Counted from the stretch's first letter, positions 48,440-61,220 are shown. The stretch: 64,000 nucleotides of DNA from Archegozetes longisetosus (GCA_018873245.2 JAEMBT020000009.1:16301794-16365793), one strand, 5' to 3'. Notes: generated by a model from the sequence alone, not told the origin. Translations and numbers: made by a program.

Positions 48440-48840
48440 ATAGTCATTTAAATTCTTTGTTTTTATCAATCTTCATCTTATCTCAGTAACAATCTCGTCT
48501 AGTCTCGTATTTTTTCAATATTGTATATTTCATACCATCTTATCTCGTGGCAACTCTTATCTTAATCTCATAACTACCAACTATTTATCTTGAGATTGGG
48601 GCATATGATTCGTGCTAGAGTATTTCAGTTAGGAAATATGTGTTTCACTTCACTTTTGCTCATCAAACATGATTTTTATGCCATTTGAATCGTAATTTTG
48701 ATATATAATCAAAATCAAATTATTGTTTGTAGCTAACAAATTTCCGTTTAGTAAATTTCTGCGAACTCGTCTCGTCTCATCTCGCTTCACAAGACGAGAT
48801 AACTTGAGATTCAGAGAGATCTTCCACAAGTCAGAAACTC
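48440..48840. other. ATCTC-rich region, possible decayed element
   Basis: Loose arrays of ATCTC/ATCTT words lie at about 48,470-48,600 and CTCGTCTCGTCTCATCTCGC lies at 48,769-48,788, followed by the complementary word GACGAGATAAC. Short-motif subterminal arrays of this sort occur in the hAT element at 15,658. No ends or target duplication could be fixed. Confidence 0.25.
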
Positions 48841-48889
48841 ATTTTTATGACTAGATTCCAAGTTAAAATTAAATTTTAACTTAGAAAAG

Positions 48890-49010
48890 CTAAAAAAACT
48901 GACCCATAATGTCGGCCCCAAGATTCTGGGCTTTGGACTGATCATAACTTAAAAAGGCTGACTTTCAGTCCAAAAGGCCAGGGTGGCACTCTGCTCACAA
49001 GACTTTAAGA
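48890..49010. other. GC-richer unexplained patch
   Basis: Strings such as GTCGGCCCCAAGATTCTGGG and GGCCAGGGTGGCACTCTGC stand out from the AT-rich background. This is possibly an element relic; no inverted ends were confirmed. Confidence 0.25.
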
Positions 49011-49423
49011 CATTTCAAAATATAAAGATCAAAACATGAAAGTTAAAAAATATTTACAAAAAACTTCTTCATAATCTCTAAACCAACCGAAGATCTGTGA
49101 CTTAAAGGAATAAATTGAAAACTATTAAATAACTAGGAATAGAGTAGACTAGAATTTTACAAAAGGCAATTTAGCAATACTATAACAGAACTGCAATAAT
49201 GTCAATTTCAAATATTACAAATAAACATGTTTACAGGCAATAAACTGCATAAACTATAATATTACTAGCAGTTGAATATGTTTTCTCAATAAAAACTTTT
49301 AGAAGTAATGTATCGAAAGCAATATTTTCATCAGCTATAAAATCTTAACGAGTTCACAAATAGACAATAAATGTTATCGACAAAACCCAGGAGAGACCAG
49401 AAAATACCTCTCATCGAATCTGA

Positions 49424-49596
49424 ACTGTTCCAATGAAATGCTAGAATATACTTCAGAATTGTTCGACTCAAATACTAGAATATACTTCAGAATTGTTCCA
49501 CTCAAATACTAGAATATACTTCAGAATTGTTTGACTCATATACTAGAATATACTTCAGATCAAACCAGAATTGTTTGAATGAAATACTAGAATAAA
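49424..49596. repeat. 34-bp minisatellite, about 4.5 units
   Basis: Units starting CTAGAATATACTTCAGAATT fall at 49,441, 49,475, 49,509 and 49,543 (34-bp period), with partial copies on both sides. Confidence 0.93.
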
Positions 49597-49863
49597 GTAA
49601 AATAAGTAATTTTATGGACAATTTTGATATTATGCTAGAAAATGGGACATCTATTTGGTTAATACCAGTTCTGATAAAGCACTTCTCAGGTAATCATATA
49701 AAAGCATAAGGAGTGCACTGCATTAACAAGTCTTAACACAGTGTCAGAATTGCGTGATCACAACTCAATGTGTGCTCTTTTGTGGTTATATTGAAAATAT
49801 TGTTAATGTTTGATATACTAAATCAAATGGTCTCTCCATAAAGTAAACAAATAAATTCAGAGA

Positions 49864-50116
49864 TTAGAGGCATTTGTACTGAACTATGCGTTTGCGGACT
49901 GCCTCAGGCGTAGTATCAAAAGATTGACTTAAACCAGAAAAGGATTTTTGTGAATTTTTCTCATCCTTAGTTCGATTTGATTCCTGTAACAGTAGATCTT
50001 TAACCTGAAAGTGCACTAAATTCAGTAAATCATAAGAATCTACTGACAAACTATTCCACGTTTTCAGCATTTGATCTCTCACAGGATTCTGAATTGATCC
50101 CAGAATATGCTTTTAC
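49864..50116 (-). CDS. Candidate exon, unknown protein
   Basis: A minus-strand frame runs about 84 codons from an AG at 50,117-50,118 to a TAA. The peptide looks protein-like: KHILGSIQNPVRDQMLKTWN, then an alternating hydrophobic/polar helix-like stretch with LLNLVHFQVKDLLLQE, and an end TTPEAVRKRIVQYKCL. Directly upstream in the same frame, before a single TAA, stands ILSITRDLVLAALTIIT, so the open region may once have been longer. The coding sense and codon mix are better than for most frames in this window. No start codon is obvious (GTG or splice acceptor). It could be an exon or a decayed gene piece. No family is recognised. Confidence 0.32.
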
Positions 50117-50119
50117 GTG

Positions 50120-51540
50120 ATTATTGTGAGCGCAGCCAATACTAGATCTCTAGTGATTGAGAGAATCCCAATTTTTTTCTCTTTATAAGTCCATAGATTT
50201 TTCAAGAATAGTAATGAGACTTATTTATTACATAACTTATCTACGATTGACTAACAAAAATTGTTTTGCTAACTCATCTCATTCATTATTAATACAATCA
50301 GTTTGTGTTGAATTTTATTCATGATAATCATATTAGTGATACGAATATCTATTAAAAATTTTTGAGTTGGAACCATAATTGGTTTCCCCTCTATTCTTCA
50401 TATCATTCACAAACTACAAAAATTCAAATGTTGCACTTATCCAGTATTATCAAGCTTAAATCTAAGCATGATTAATAGCAGTATGAGTTATATTAACCGA
50501 ACATGTTTGACTAAAATTCTTATAAGAATATATTAACTTAACTGCAATTTATTCTTAATCATTATTATTATAACAATTATTATAAGAACTCGATTTGATA
50601 GAAATTCTTATACAAAACATTTATATATAGAGAATCAATTGTAATAATGATTTTAATTTTTGAATATTGAAAAAAGCATCAGAAAAGTTTGGCACACACT
50701 GATTCGTCGATTCTTTATATATCTAACTTTTCAATTATTGAAATTCAAACATCAAATTATTCAATAGCATTCTCAAAATTTGTATGATTCCTAACATTAA
50801 ACTAGTGACTTTGTGTAAATTCTTTAAGAGCTTGAAATATAATCTGAAGATAGAAATTTCATAGAGACTACTTCTAACGCATGAAAGACTCTGTCAAATG
50901 TTTAATACGAAAAAACGTTTTTCCTTAAGTCATCAAATTATTGCACAATACATATAAATCTTGTTTGAAGAGTTCTTTGAAGCACTTTCTCAAAACGATT
51001 TCTTCTTTTCAATACATAGTCCCAAAATCAAACTAATCGATATTTGAGCAGATCTTTAACAGGTGAAAGTCACGTTTTTAGTTTAATTGATTTTTCTCCA
51101 TTTCTGACTTCTTCACTAAGATTATTTAAATATTAAAGAATGCACTCATTGTTCGCTGAAATGAGCTGAGAATATGATTCATATTCAGTAATCGTATTAA
51201 TGTCAAAAAACTAATATATCTTTGTATGAACTGCAAAATTATTTCAATATTGCTCCATCCTTCGTTTATACCTGAATCAAATATATGCGATCGTGTGTTT
51301 ATTCCTTACGCCTAAACTGAGTAACAATTATTTAATTTCTAATGTATTCTAATCTTCACGATTTATAAGACATCAAATAAATAAGAAAAGATGTATAGAG
51401 ACAAACATTACATCAATAGAATTAAAAATAAGATAATTAAGATATAACAAGAAAAACAGTGATCTAAAAGATGATAATCTAAAAATAGATCAATTGAAGA
51501 GAAATAAATGATTACTAAAAGATCTATGATTTGTTCGTCG
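50120..51540. other. AT-rich spacer, no gene seen
   Basis: Apart from the short in-frame upstream extension of the 49,864-50,116 candidate (to about 50,185), nothing is recognised. Confidence 0.4.
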
Positions 51541-51643
51541 CCCACTGATGGCACTCGAAATTAACCTACTACATTTGAAGTTTCCTCTTATATTAATTCG
51601 TTTTTCTTATCATATTCCCCACTTTGAAGATTGTTTCCCGATT

Positions 51644-51716
51644 TATACCTTCTTCAGACTTATATCTTCTTCAGACTCATACCAATTTCAAACTTATACC
51701 ATCTTCAGACTCGTAC
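51644..51716. repeat. Degenerate ~18-bp repeat
   Basis: Four imperfect units of TATACCTTCTTCAGACT type. The overlapping plus-strand open frame (51,548-51,808) is low-complexity and not called. Confidence 0.75.
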
Positions 51717-52488
51717 TTATTTCCAAGTGTTTACTATTGATCACAAACAATCCATTAAAACAACCTTTGACAGTAACCAATGAGACTTTAATATTACTAT
51801 CTAGCTAACTACAGCTCAAATATTTTAGTCAATCCTTCAAGAAGATTAAGCTTCATACTTGAATTAAAAGGTTTTTCACAATTATTAGGACGTTTTTAAG
51901 TGATATTTTTATATTTTTCAAATATGAATACATTAGAGTATTATTAAAATTCATGCCATAATCCGATTAATAATAAGCCTATTACCTTATTGCTTCTTAA
52001 TTCTAATTTAATGCAAATATTAATCTTATATAATGATTATTTTTCTCAACGTCTCCTATTATTAGCTGCTCTTTGGTTAGTTTAATAATTTAATTGAACT
52101 TTGTATTGAATAAAAATTTAATTAAACTGTAATTATGTTGAAATACCATAAGATCTGAATACTTAGCTACGTCATCCAAATAGTTAATCTGTATTTAATA
52201 AATCTGCTCAAAACTTTTCAAAAGTTAATGGTTTTTATACTAACTCACATGAAAAGGTTATAATAACCTTTATATGAATTTAGATCTTATATATTACACT
52301 TTCTAATATCAAAAGTTACATCATGTGATCAGCTTTACTGTCACTATAGTAATAAAACGTCATAAAGTCTAAATATCATGAAGCTGATTTTTGTTTTGTG
52401 TCTGCTTTTTTGCATTTTATTCTAGGTCATTAGTATTGAACTATGAAAGTACACTTTGGGATTAGGCTTAGAAAAATCTAAATTTCAA

Positions 52489-52592
52489 GAGAATAATCTT
52501 AGAGAATATTCTTAGAGAACAATCTTGGAGAATATTCTTAAAGAATAATCTTAGAGAATATTTTTAAAGAATAATCTTAAAAACATTCTTAT
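52489..52592. repeat. 13-bp minisatellite, 8 units with 26-bp higher order
   Basis: Eight contiguous units are built from GAGAATAATCTTA and GAGAATATTCTTA, alternating, so the true period is 26 bp. The later units drift (AAGAATAATCTTA). Confidence 0.92.
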
Positions 52593-53438
52593 AAAAACAT
52601 TGGATTAAATATTCTGCTTAATAAGACTACAAACAAATAGTACTGAATGATAAACATAAAAGATAGATGAGTATAAGCTATTTTTGAAGCATCATTTTTA
52701 ATATTAATGCATTTTTTATCAATATTAAACATAATAAGAGTTAGAGGTCACAATTAGTAAATAAATACTACAAACTTTTCTATACAATTAGACCTATTTT
52801 ACTTTACTCAATTTCTCAAATAATTCAACTCTCACTCAAACTATATTTTAGATAAAATGATATTCATTTAATTTCTTATTCTGAATGGTCTTGATTTTTG
52901 TTGAATAAGTGTAAACAATTCTATTGAATTAGTGTCAAGAATTAGTAGAATTAATATAATTATTGTGAGCAATTGTATTTATGTAAAATGATGACTGTTG
53001 AGAATAAACTAAAACTAGGACCTTGGACACACTCATCCACTTGAAAAGATTTCAATAGAAACACTTAATGCCATTTTAGAGACAATATTATACAACTTAG
53101 ACAACTAGATAAAAATAAAATATTTTCCATGTTTGTTCATTTCTCGGTCACATGAGTCGGAATATAAGTGCCGTGTTTTGAGTGATATCCTATTTTTACG
53201 ACTAGATATTACATTATTGTATTCTAGAGATATAATGCTCTTTAGCAACAAATACTCTTTTGATTCATATGAGAAATACTTTTCTTTCTATAAGATGTAA
53301 ATAATATATAAGACGTATATAAGACATAAGATGTATATAACAGAAAACAAAATAATATTTTATTAAAATGAAAAAAACAAATATATCCGTAAATTTGTTG
53401 GTAACTGTGTTACATAACATTGCTCACATAAGCCATAA

Positions 53439-53506
53439 GCCATAAAACACATAAAATATGTGAATAATAAATGCCATAAAATACATCAAATATGTAAATA
53501 ATAAAT
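53439..53506. repeat. 34-bp tandem duplication
   Basis: Two adjacent copies, GCCATAAAACACATAAAATA... and GCCATAAAATACATCAAATA..., at 53,439 and 53,473. Confidence 0.9.
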
Positions 53507-54272
53507 ACTAGAAAAGAGTTGTCAATCAAATCAATGCCAGACAAGTGAATGTGTTACTAATAAATCAGATTCAATATAATAACATCTCAATATCTGTCTA
53601 GCGAACATCTTATATTAAATGCAATTTTTATATAAAATCATAACAAACAACTGAACATTTTAAAGAAATGAAGTCTAAACAATATGAGAAACAACCTCTT
53701 ATTATCTCTTGTTGAGAATAGAAATAAAAGAGAAATATTTACTAGATACTCATCATTTTTATGTTTAGAAGATCACAAATAAAGTATCACTCAATTTATA
53801 TGCATCTGAATCATAAAAGTTTAATGCTAGAGATACTTGATTGAAATAGGATCACAATCGTGTTGCGAAAGCGATTCAATTCAGGTTAGCTCAGGTTAGT
53901 TCAATACTAACGTATTCAAAGTATACTTACTTATTGTTAGTATTAACACAAGTATTACAGAATTAGCTTATAATACTAGTAATCATTATTTCTTATATGA
54001 ATTTAATAAAGTATCAGTCTTAATAAATAGGACAATTCTGTAGGAATTGTCATTATTCACCTAGATTTTTGTACCTATAGAAAGTATCGTGAGCTCTTTA
54101 CCAAATAGACGAATACTTATGATACTTGAAGAAAAGATCAATAATCAATTTAATATAAAAGACAATTTCCATATGTAACCTTGAATGGGTTACATAGTTG
54201 GAAACAATCGCATTTATATTATTGCATACGTTAAAATACCTGACCACTATAAGATAACTTTAAGTGGCATAA

Positions 54273-54294
54273 CAATAATAATAATAATAATAAT
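54273..54294. repeat. (AAT)n microsatellite
   Basis: About seven AAT units. Confidence 0.95.
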
Positions 54295-54949
54295 TCTTTA
54301 CTTAAAGTCAGCAAATGTTGCGATAATTTGTTTATAAAGTTGATTCAGACTTGACATAAGTGAGTGTTAAACTTGAATATTAAGCCTAATAATACATGAT
54401 GGATAACGATAATGCGTAGGATTTGAGTCAAAATTCTTGAAAATCAACTAAATTTTCTACTCGAGTCAATCTATTGATCTCTAGTCAATCAACTTTTCCG
54501 TACTCTTTATTGGATCATTATTCGTATTGAGCGCTATTTTTGAGTAGTTGGGAAGTTTGAAACCATTATTCCGGACGAACAAACAGATAGAAAAAGGAAG
54601 TGATGTCTCGTAACAGTTATATTGGATAAGAGTCTGGTTGGGCTTTATTTTTGTTGAGAACAAGAAAACACTTTTCCAAATGACAGTTTGTCAAACGATG
54701 TGAGAGAACCGACAAATGGTGATGACAGTTATCATACCAATAATTGACGACAACTTTAATATGGATCCAACAGATAGTCAGTAATCATAGCATACAATCT
54801 CTGCTTAATGCTTAATGACATAAATGCGTCTCATTTTTGGCATTTGATGTGTTTTAAGGTTTTCAAACAAATAAAAGTAAATTCAACCATTTTGTTCACC
54901 AAATCTTACTTAGACCGAAATTATTGATTTGATCTCAATAAGATGGTCT

Positions 54950-55755
54950 AAGTCTAATTTGTCAAATAGATATGAAGAAGTAGATCTCAATGGATGATAT
55001 CTGAATCACTCACTATAAAATTGGATGCCTTTCAGAGCTAAATATCTGGGCTGATTCTGCCATTTGTAGAAGAATATATACTCAAACTGATAGCAGATAG
55101 TTATGATGAGTTGAAAGAATGCGCTAATACCACTTGAGATTGATCGAGAACTAATTTAAAGCAAACAAACTGATAACTTAAATCATAGATGCGTTAATAA
55201 TCTAAACTTATTTATTTATGGTGATAGACCCAATAGGGTTCTCAAAGTGGAAGTTTAGGTCAATTTTTGAAGATAAACTTGTTTTTGACGAACGTATTGA
55301 CTAGAGTTGCAGAATTATGCTAAAGCATAAAAATAGCATAATTATGTTAAAGCATAAAAATAGCATAATTAGGCTCCATTTAGCATTCTATTTTCTATGG
55401 CAGTTTCTAGTTTGAAAATAGAGATTTCCTATATGTGTATAAAATAGCATAAAATCTTCAAATTTGAAAGCATAATTATTCAGCTTTAGTCACGATTAAG
55501 ATATTGTTGTATTGAAAAAAGCATTGATGATTGCATATAATACTATCGTTCGGACAATACTGAGAATATTTATCGATCCTAATCAGATCCATATATGATA
55601 TTCACACGAATGGATTGTTAGCACTAAAGAAAAAGGTATTAAGAGCTATCATATTTTCTATATTTGATGCAAGCTCTAAGCCTTATTCAATGAATCGAGA
55701 GTTATGACTATCAAAAAACATTTTCGATTTACATCTAAAGTCTTACATTCTTTGA
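54950..55755 (+). pseudogene. Probable non-LTR retrotransposon (reverse transcriptase C-terminal) relic
   Basis: Two pieces in plus orientation resemble the end of a LINE reverse transcriptase. Around 55,028-55,043 the frame reads AFRAKYLG; AKYLG is the usual motif after the polymerase core. From 55,612 it reads GLLALKKKVLRAIIFSIFDA, then SSKPYS and, after a stop, LSKNIFDLHLKSYIL, similar to the common pattern QKKxLRxI...F. The spacing between the pieces is about 570 bp. Removing the ~190-bp inserted element leaves about 375 bp, roughly the expected distance. Stops abound, and the match is by motif only. Confidence 0.4.
55301..55489. mobile_element. Small inverted-repeat element nested in the LINE relic
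   Basis: The ends CTAGAGTTGCAGAATTATGC and (inverse of the right end) CTAAAGCTGAATAATTATGC match at 16 of 20 positions, and TGA precedes both. Inside is a ~30-bp tandem duplication around AAAGCATAAAAATAGCATAA (55,322-55,370). No target duplication could be matched, so the class is unknown (hAT-like ends are possible). Confidence 0.5.
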
Positions 55756-56050
55756 GCTCCTTAGAACTGAAAAAATTACTTGTCTTACAAAAGACACAAA
55801 AGCTGTAGAATCGGAAATAAATTAAAATTAGAAATCGGTATCAGGAGACCAACAATTTTAAAGAAACATCAAACTAGTGCTATAAAGTTCTATCTGATAA
55901 GGGGTAGCACTCATCCAACGAAAGGGAATCAAAATTGATGATTGAATTAATTATAACTGAAAAAATGATTACTACTTGTTTCTCACATAAAACAATAACT
56001 AGTTAATATTTTGAATTAATATAAATCGATATTTTAAATTTAATAGTTTT

Positions 56051-56136
56051 AATTGTACTATGGTTATTCTACAGAAATCTGTTGGTAGCTAATTGTACTA
56101 TGGTTATTCTACAGAAATCTGTTGGTAGCTAATTGT
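56051..56136. repeat. Perfect 40-bp tandem duplication
   Basis: Two identical 40-bp copies start at 56,051 and 56,091 (beginning AATTGTACTATGGTTATTCT), followed by six bases of a third. The lack of any difference indicates a recent event. Confidence 0.96.
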
Positions 56137-56139
56137 GTA

Positions 56140-57113
56140 CATCTTCTTCAAATAAAATTAATCAATTCTAAAAGTTTATATAAGTATCAACTATAATTAT
56201 TATACTTATTTTGACGTAAAGTAATAAATTCTAGCAGATATCAAATAATTATCAGTAGCTGAAAAAGTTTGCTCTCAAATTTCTATCTTTTTCTATCATT
56301 AATTTCTGTCTAACCAATCCTTTCTTATACTAGAAATAACTGTTAATTAAGGTTTCACTTTTCCCTAAAACATCAAATTAGTTCTAAATAACAATTTTTT
56401 AAGTTAAAACTGCTAATAAAGTTGACTCAGGTTTTCAAACCTTAAACATTAAGTTTACGGATTAACTAAACTTTATTCCAGTGAAATCGAATTTGGATTT
56501 TAAAATAAGCTTTCTCTAATAGAAATACATAACTTTCTAAAATCTAAAAGATTTGGACATTTTCTAATTGATAATTGGGGAAACGATTTTAATATTCAGA
56601 TAACTTTTTGAATGTACTTTATTAGTAGGATTAATGTCAGGTACATGCCGCTTAGCCACTGATGTGTACAGATCATAAATTATATCATTGTTTCTAAGTA
56701 CATCTTTCTCGACTAACTTTAACTGAACAAATACATTAAATCAGTGACTGTTAAATCAAAAAATATAATGATCAAAGTATCATGATCAAGTTACAAATTT
56801 AATACTTGCTCATCAGTAACTAAATGGGTTCTTAAACCCTTTGAAGCTAGCTGTTTACGCATCAGTTGGCGATGTGTTTGACGCTAATTGTAAGTCTAGT
56901 TATGTTATATCTACTACAGTTCAACAATAGATCATTTTCAGATCAGATTCAATTCAAGTCATCTAATGTCTGATCTAATCAACTCAGGACTAGTGTAAGA
57001 TGTAGACATTCTCAGGCTATGTAGATTCTTATTTTTGTAAACGATTCAGTTATTGATTTGGTAAATAATTTGGATTCAGTCAGTATTTTTGTTTGAATCG
57101 TTGAGTGATTCTC

Positions 57114-57145
<32 letters not shown>

Positions 57146-57640
57146 GAAAAAAATTTCAAAATAATAATAATATAATTATTTAAGTGTAGCGCAAAACTAA
57201 TTTCCCTTTTTTAAAAAGCTTATTTCCTTTTTTTCTATTGTTTATGCAAATATTATTTCAATTGAAACCATGATTAGGAGACTCAACACAATCATCAAGT
57301 CTTAGTATCCATACCTATAGGTTTCATGTTTCAGATTTTTGATGAACAGAATGTAGTCAGAAATCTGATGAATAAATAATAGGCTCAAAGGATGGTAAAC
57401 CGAAAAGAAATCGAATAACTGAGACATTTGTTGAATTGTTTGATATCATGAATATATTTCATTATCTGTCGCAGATTTGAATCTGAATAGAAAACAATAC
57501 AACAATTGAAGCATGAAAGATATGTATCTGAAGTGTTTGATAGACTACTTCGTATTCATAATGTATAGTGAGCTCAACCAATTGAAATGGAGAAAAATAA
57601 CAAACATAATGCAAAGCAAATCAAAATGTATCTCAATTGC
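56140..57640. other. AT-rich spacer, no gene seen
   Basis: No gene is supported in this interval; it contains the ATT microsatellite at 57,116. Confidence 0.45.
57116..57145. repeat. (ATT)10 microsatellite
   Basis: Uninterrupted ATT units. Confidence 0.96.
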
Positions 57641-57645
57641 CAGTA

Positions 57646-57822
57646 CAGTTCAACTCGGTTATAAGCAACTGGTCAGTGCGTAGGAAATAAGTTGCCTATA
57701 AATGGGTTTATATATTAATATATCTCAACTGTTCAACGTGTTTGGATTGGTTGGTGTTTAATAAATGATTTGCAACAATCGGGCTTACCTACAACCGAGT
57801 TATCAACAACTGATTCAGACTG
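57646..57822. mobile_element. Possible pogo-like miniature element
   Basis: TA-CAGT ends lie on both sides (57,644-57,649 and, inverted, 57,819-57,824). The subterminal words AACTCGGTTATAAGC (left) and AACTCGGTTGTAGGTAAGC (right, inverted) correspond. The right end carries about 16 extra bases between CAGT and this motif, so the ends are not collinear. It is weaker than the 7,361 and 43,935 elements. Confidence 0.42.
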
Positions 57823-57829
57823 TATTGAG

Positions 57830-58730
57830 TAGCAAAACTATTCGGGTGACTCCTTTAATTTATTCCTATATTCAAAGTAGATTATTTCTTGTGTAATATT
57901 TTATTTGATTCCAAAAAGTTTCTCAGTTCAAACATCATTAGTATGTTGTTTTTTGAGTGGGAAGCAGATCCACTACTTAGCGATATGATCATTAAAACGA
58001 GACAGCCTATCAAATTAGATTCAGCGTCAATTTCAATATTAATCTAATTGATAGCGATATCAGACTTTTCATCCATTCCTCACCTCGTTTATGAACTATA
58101 ATTGAATGAAAAACTAAAATCTAAATAAATCGGAGAATTGAAACAATTTTAGTGAACCAAATCTATTGTTGAATTAGATTTAATAGATTATTATATTGAT
58201 TATAAATTAGTTTTGTAGTGATCAATAGTAAATGAAATATAAATTGAAATAACACTAAAATCGAGTGTTAAAATCAATATTTAATTGAGTGAATCGTTGA
58301 CCATGAAGTGGTTGGTTGGTCAATTATAGTCAGCTCTACCTATTGGGAGTCATTATCAATCAATTAGAAAAAGTACAATTGTAGTCGTTAATAGTATTTG
58401 CATTATTTTTAGGTTCACTTTTGGTTCGCCAAGTTCACTTAATCCTAGATTTAGTTTATTTAGATAAGTGCAAAAATATTCATTTCATATCTTGTATCTA
58501 ACCTGTAGTGAGATAATCTATAATTTATTAGCAACAATAACTCACAGCCTTTCCAAGTACTGATCTTTTGAAGCTTCAAACGATTCATTTTACGAACAAA
58601 TATTCATTTCTGTCTACTCTTTAACTTAAACCATAAATAAATAACTTGTTTACTGAAATGGTTACTTTGATTTTTCCAAATCAGATTGTGCTCATTTCGC
58701 AACTTATCTTAAGTTCTTCAAACTTGTGCC
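57830..58730. other. AT-rich spacer, no gene seen
   Basis: Nothing is recognised before duplication copy B begins. Confidence 0.45.
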
Positions 58731-60511
58731 AAATAAAAATATTCAAATATAATTCTTTGCTTTTGAATCAGATCTATTCAAAGTCACTATGATTAATTCG
58801 AAATGAAAGGATTGGCTCAGGCACATTCTCATTAAAACGAACATTGATTTCATAATGAGTAGATTTAAATAAGTATCTTGATTTAATTTCGATGAACCAA
58901 AAATTAGTTAGTTTGATGTTTTTCTTAGCGAAACCTCGCTAAAAGGCTCACAATAGCATAAACTCTACTATTTTAATAAGACAAAGATAACGAAATCTTG
59001 AGCTTAATTTTCATGTATTTGATGAGCAATTAATCTTTTAAACATTGAGTTTAATGAAATTTGTTGAGGGCGTGGACTTTTTGATTGATAAACAGTCCCT
59101 TTTAGTGTTTTGGAGACTAGAAAAAGTTAGTTTAATTTGATTTGTTTCACTTGAACGATGGCTCAAAACTAGCTGCTGGCAGAAAAAACTTATTCAATTA
59201 ACACACTGTGCACTATAGTTTGGAAAACTAAATTTCATTATATCAAACTATAAAAATAAATTTTACCTCAAGAATAACAGCTCGATAGAAATAATCATAG
59301 TTGGCATATGATTATTTAAATTACTATAAAACAATTTCTAGACTCGACAAGTTTTGCGCGCAAAACAATTATTTTTGGTTCGAATGATTGTCTCAACTCA
59401 AAGATATACTACAATCCGTTAAAATTAAGAAAATCAAATTGAAATGTTCAAAGTCTGGTTATTGAGTAAACGATAAATCAACATATGATGCATAGTAATG
59501 ACTTTTGAAAGATATTCGAAGTATATTCAACAATATATTTTTGAAACTTGTATTTATTTTTGAAATTTATTTTATTTTGTTGAATTTTTTAATAGAAGCA
59601 ATAAAAATAAATTTTTAAAAAAGTACAATATTAGATAAAAGTTATTCTGAAGATATAGAACATACAAATTGTATTCGATGAGACAGTGCGTAAAAGTTTT
59701 TATTGGATTGTTTGAAAACATTTTCTAAATGACAAATTACATCTAAAATACTATGAAATATCTAAAATATCTAAACTTTTCCAATAATAAGAAGAAAAGT
59801 GATCACATGGAAAAACTGATCAATTGTTAAGCTATCTAAAAATTAGCATTTTATTTGATCGATCTAGTGTATCTAGCATATTCAACAAAGTGTACTATAT
59901 TTGCGGCTCAATTACTATACTTTATGCAAAATTACATTTATAATAAAAACAACTCATATCAATACCGTTAGTCAGCAAATCACGTAACAATGTTGTAATG
60001 AATGAACGATAAATAGCACATAAGGTCATCACAGAATTAAACATAACAATGAACTTTGGCTGCTTTATGTCACTTATGAGGTTTGGTGCACTCAATGGTC
60101 TTTTTGTAATTTATTTTTTAAGTCATTATACGTCGTTCGATAGCTATCTCACATCGATTTGGTACCTTAATTTCACACAAAATGACTATTAGCTTATTTA
60201 TTAATAAATTGATGCCAAACTTCAAACTTCATTTCAGGTAAATCATTCATACAGTTCGAGTTGAATGAATTGAATACAGAATCGAATGAATTCAGTCCCC
60301 TATTTAAAAATCTATTTAGTATCTAATATATATAATGACAAATTTTAGAAATTAATAGTGAATTTTGAGTAATGTGAAGCTTATTCCATATAAACACAAA
60401 ACTTGTTTAAATGTCAAAGGCTTTAAGTGAAGAATAGATTGGTCTGAAATCACACCAAACAAAACTATCATAAGAATAGGGCGAAGTATCCTAAATATAC
60501 TGTCAATTTTT

Positions 60512-60649
60512 AGTAAATAAACTTATATCTGTAATAGAAATGTCTCACATTTTTACAATGTTTGAAAAGTTGAAGCGTCAAAATAGCCCAAAGCATGTCA
60601 TAAACTTTGACAAAAACAGTCAAACCTATAGCTCTGTAGAAACAATTCG
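60512..60649. other. Near-identical conserved block 1, copy B
   Basis: This is the partner of 2,061-2,198, with 137 of 138 positions the same by direct reading. It forms the 3' part of a 101-codon minus-strand open frame (60,510-60,815) whose counterpart in copy A is also 101 codons (2,059-2,364). The two predicted peptides are nearly identical in their last ~45 residues and poorly matched before that. Equal overall length in both copies may be coincidence or may reflect a real short protein. Confidence 0.7.
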
Positions 60650-60842
60650 CTTCACTCAAATCAAACACAAAATACATTTTCAAAGGTTTGGCAAAACTAT
60701 TGTTTTTCATGGTTTTTAGGCATTGATTTGTTCGCATTTTGAACATGAAATCACTAACATTGAAAAGTGTGTAAGATTTTGAATCTGAGTTTAATTGGAT
60801 TTGAGACCTTTTCAATCTTAAATGTTTTGATCCCTGTTTCCT

Positions 60843-60928
60843 ATCCTTTTCAAGTTTAAGAAGAATTCATTTACTTCAGAATACAATACATACAAATCTA
60901 ATTCAAAACACTTAAGCCATGACTTATC
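60843..60928. other. Identical conserved block 2, copy B
   Basis: This is the partner of 2,395-2,480, with 86 of 86 positions the same. It lies 193 bp from block 1, against 196 bp in copy A, so the spacing between blocks is kept while the sequence between them has drifted. Confidence 0.7.
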
Positions 60929-61220
60929 GAGAATTAAATTAAATTTTTTCGCAGTAAATATTTAAAAACTATTTTGATTTAACAGAAATCTTCACAAATA
61001 TATTCTTAGACCATAATTATTAGTTTTAATATTTTTAACGACTTATTCCAAATGTGAAAAGTATTAGATAGCTCACAAAAGATTATGGTTTTAAAAACTA
61101 ATGTCTTGAAAAGTAATAAAAAGAATGAGAATCTTTCAATTTTCATTTATTGCACTAAAGTCTAAATGCTTGAAAAGTTGACCCAATTTAATGAAAGTTT
61201 AACTGAAGTTTGAGAATGAT

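Larger units (their letters stand above)
52600..54940. other. AT-rich spacer, no gene seen
   Basis: No gene is supported. It contains the minor tandem repeats listed separately. Confidence 0.4.

Noticed and set aside
51548-51808. 86-codon plus frame
   Set aside because: Built largely on a degenerate 18-bp repeat, with hydrophobic low-complexity composition.
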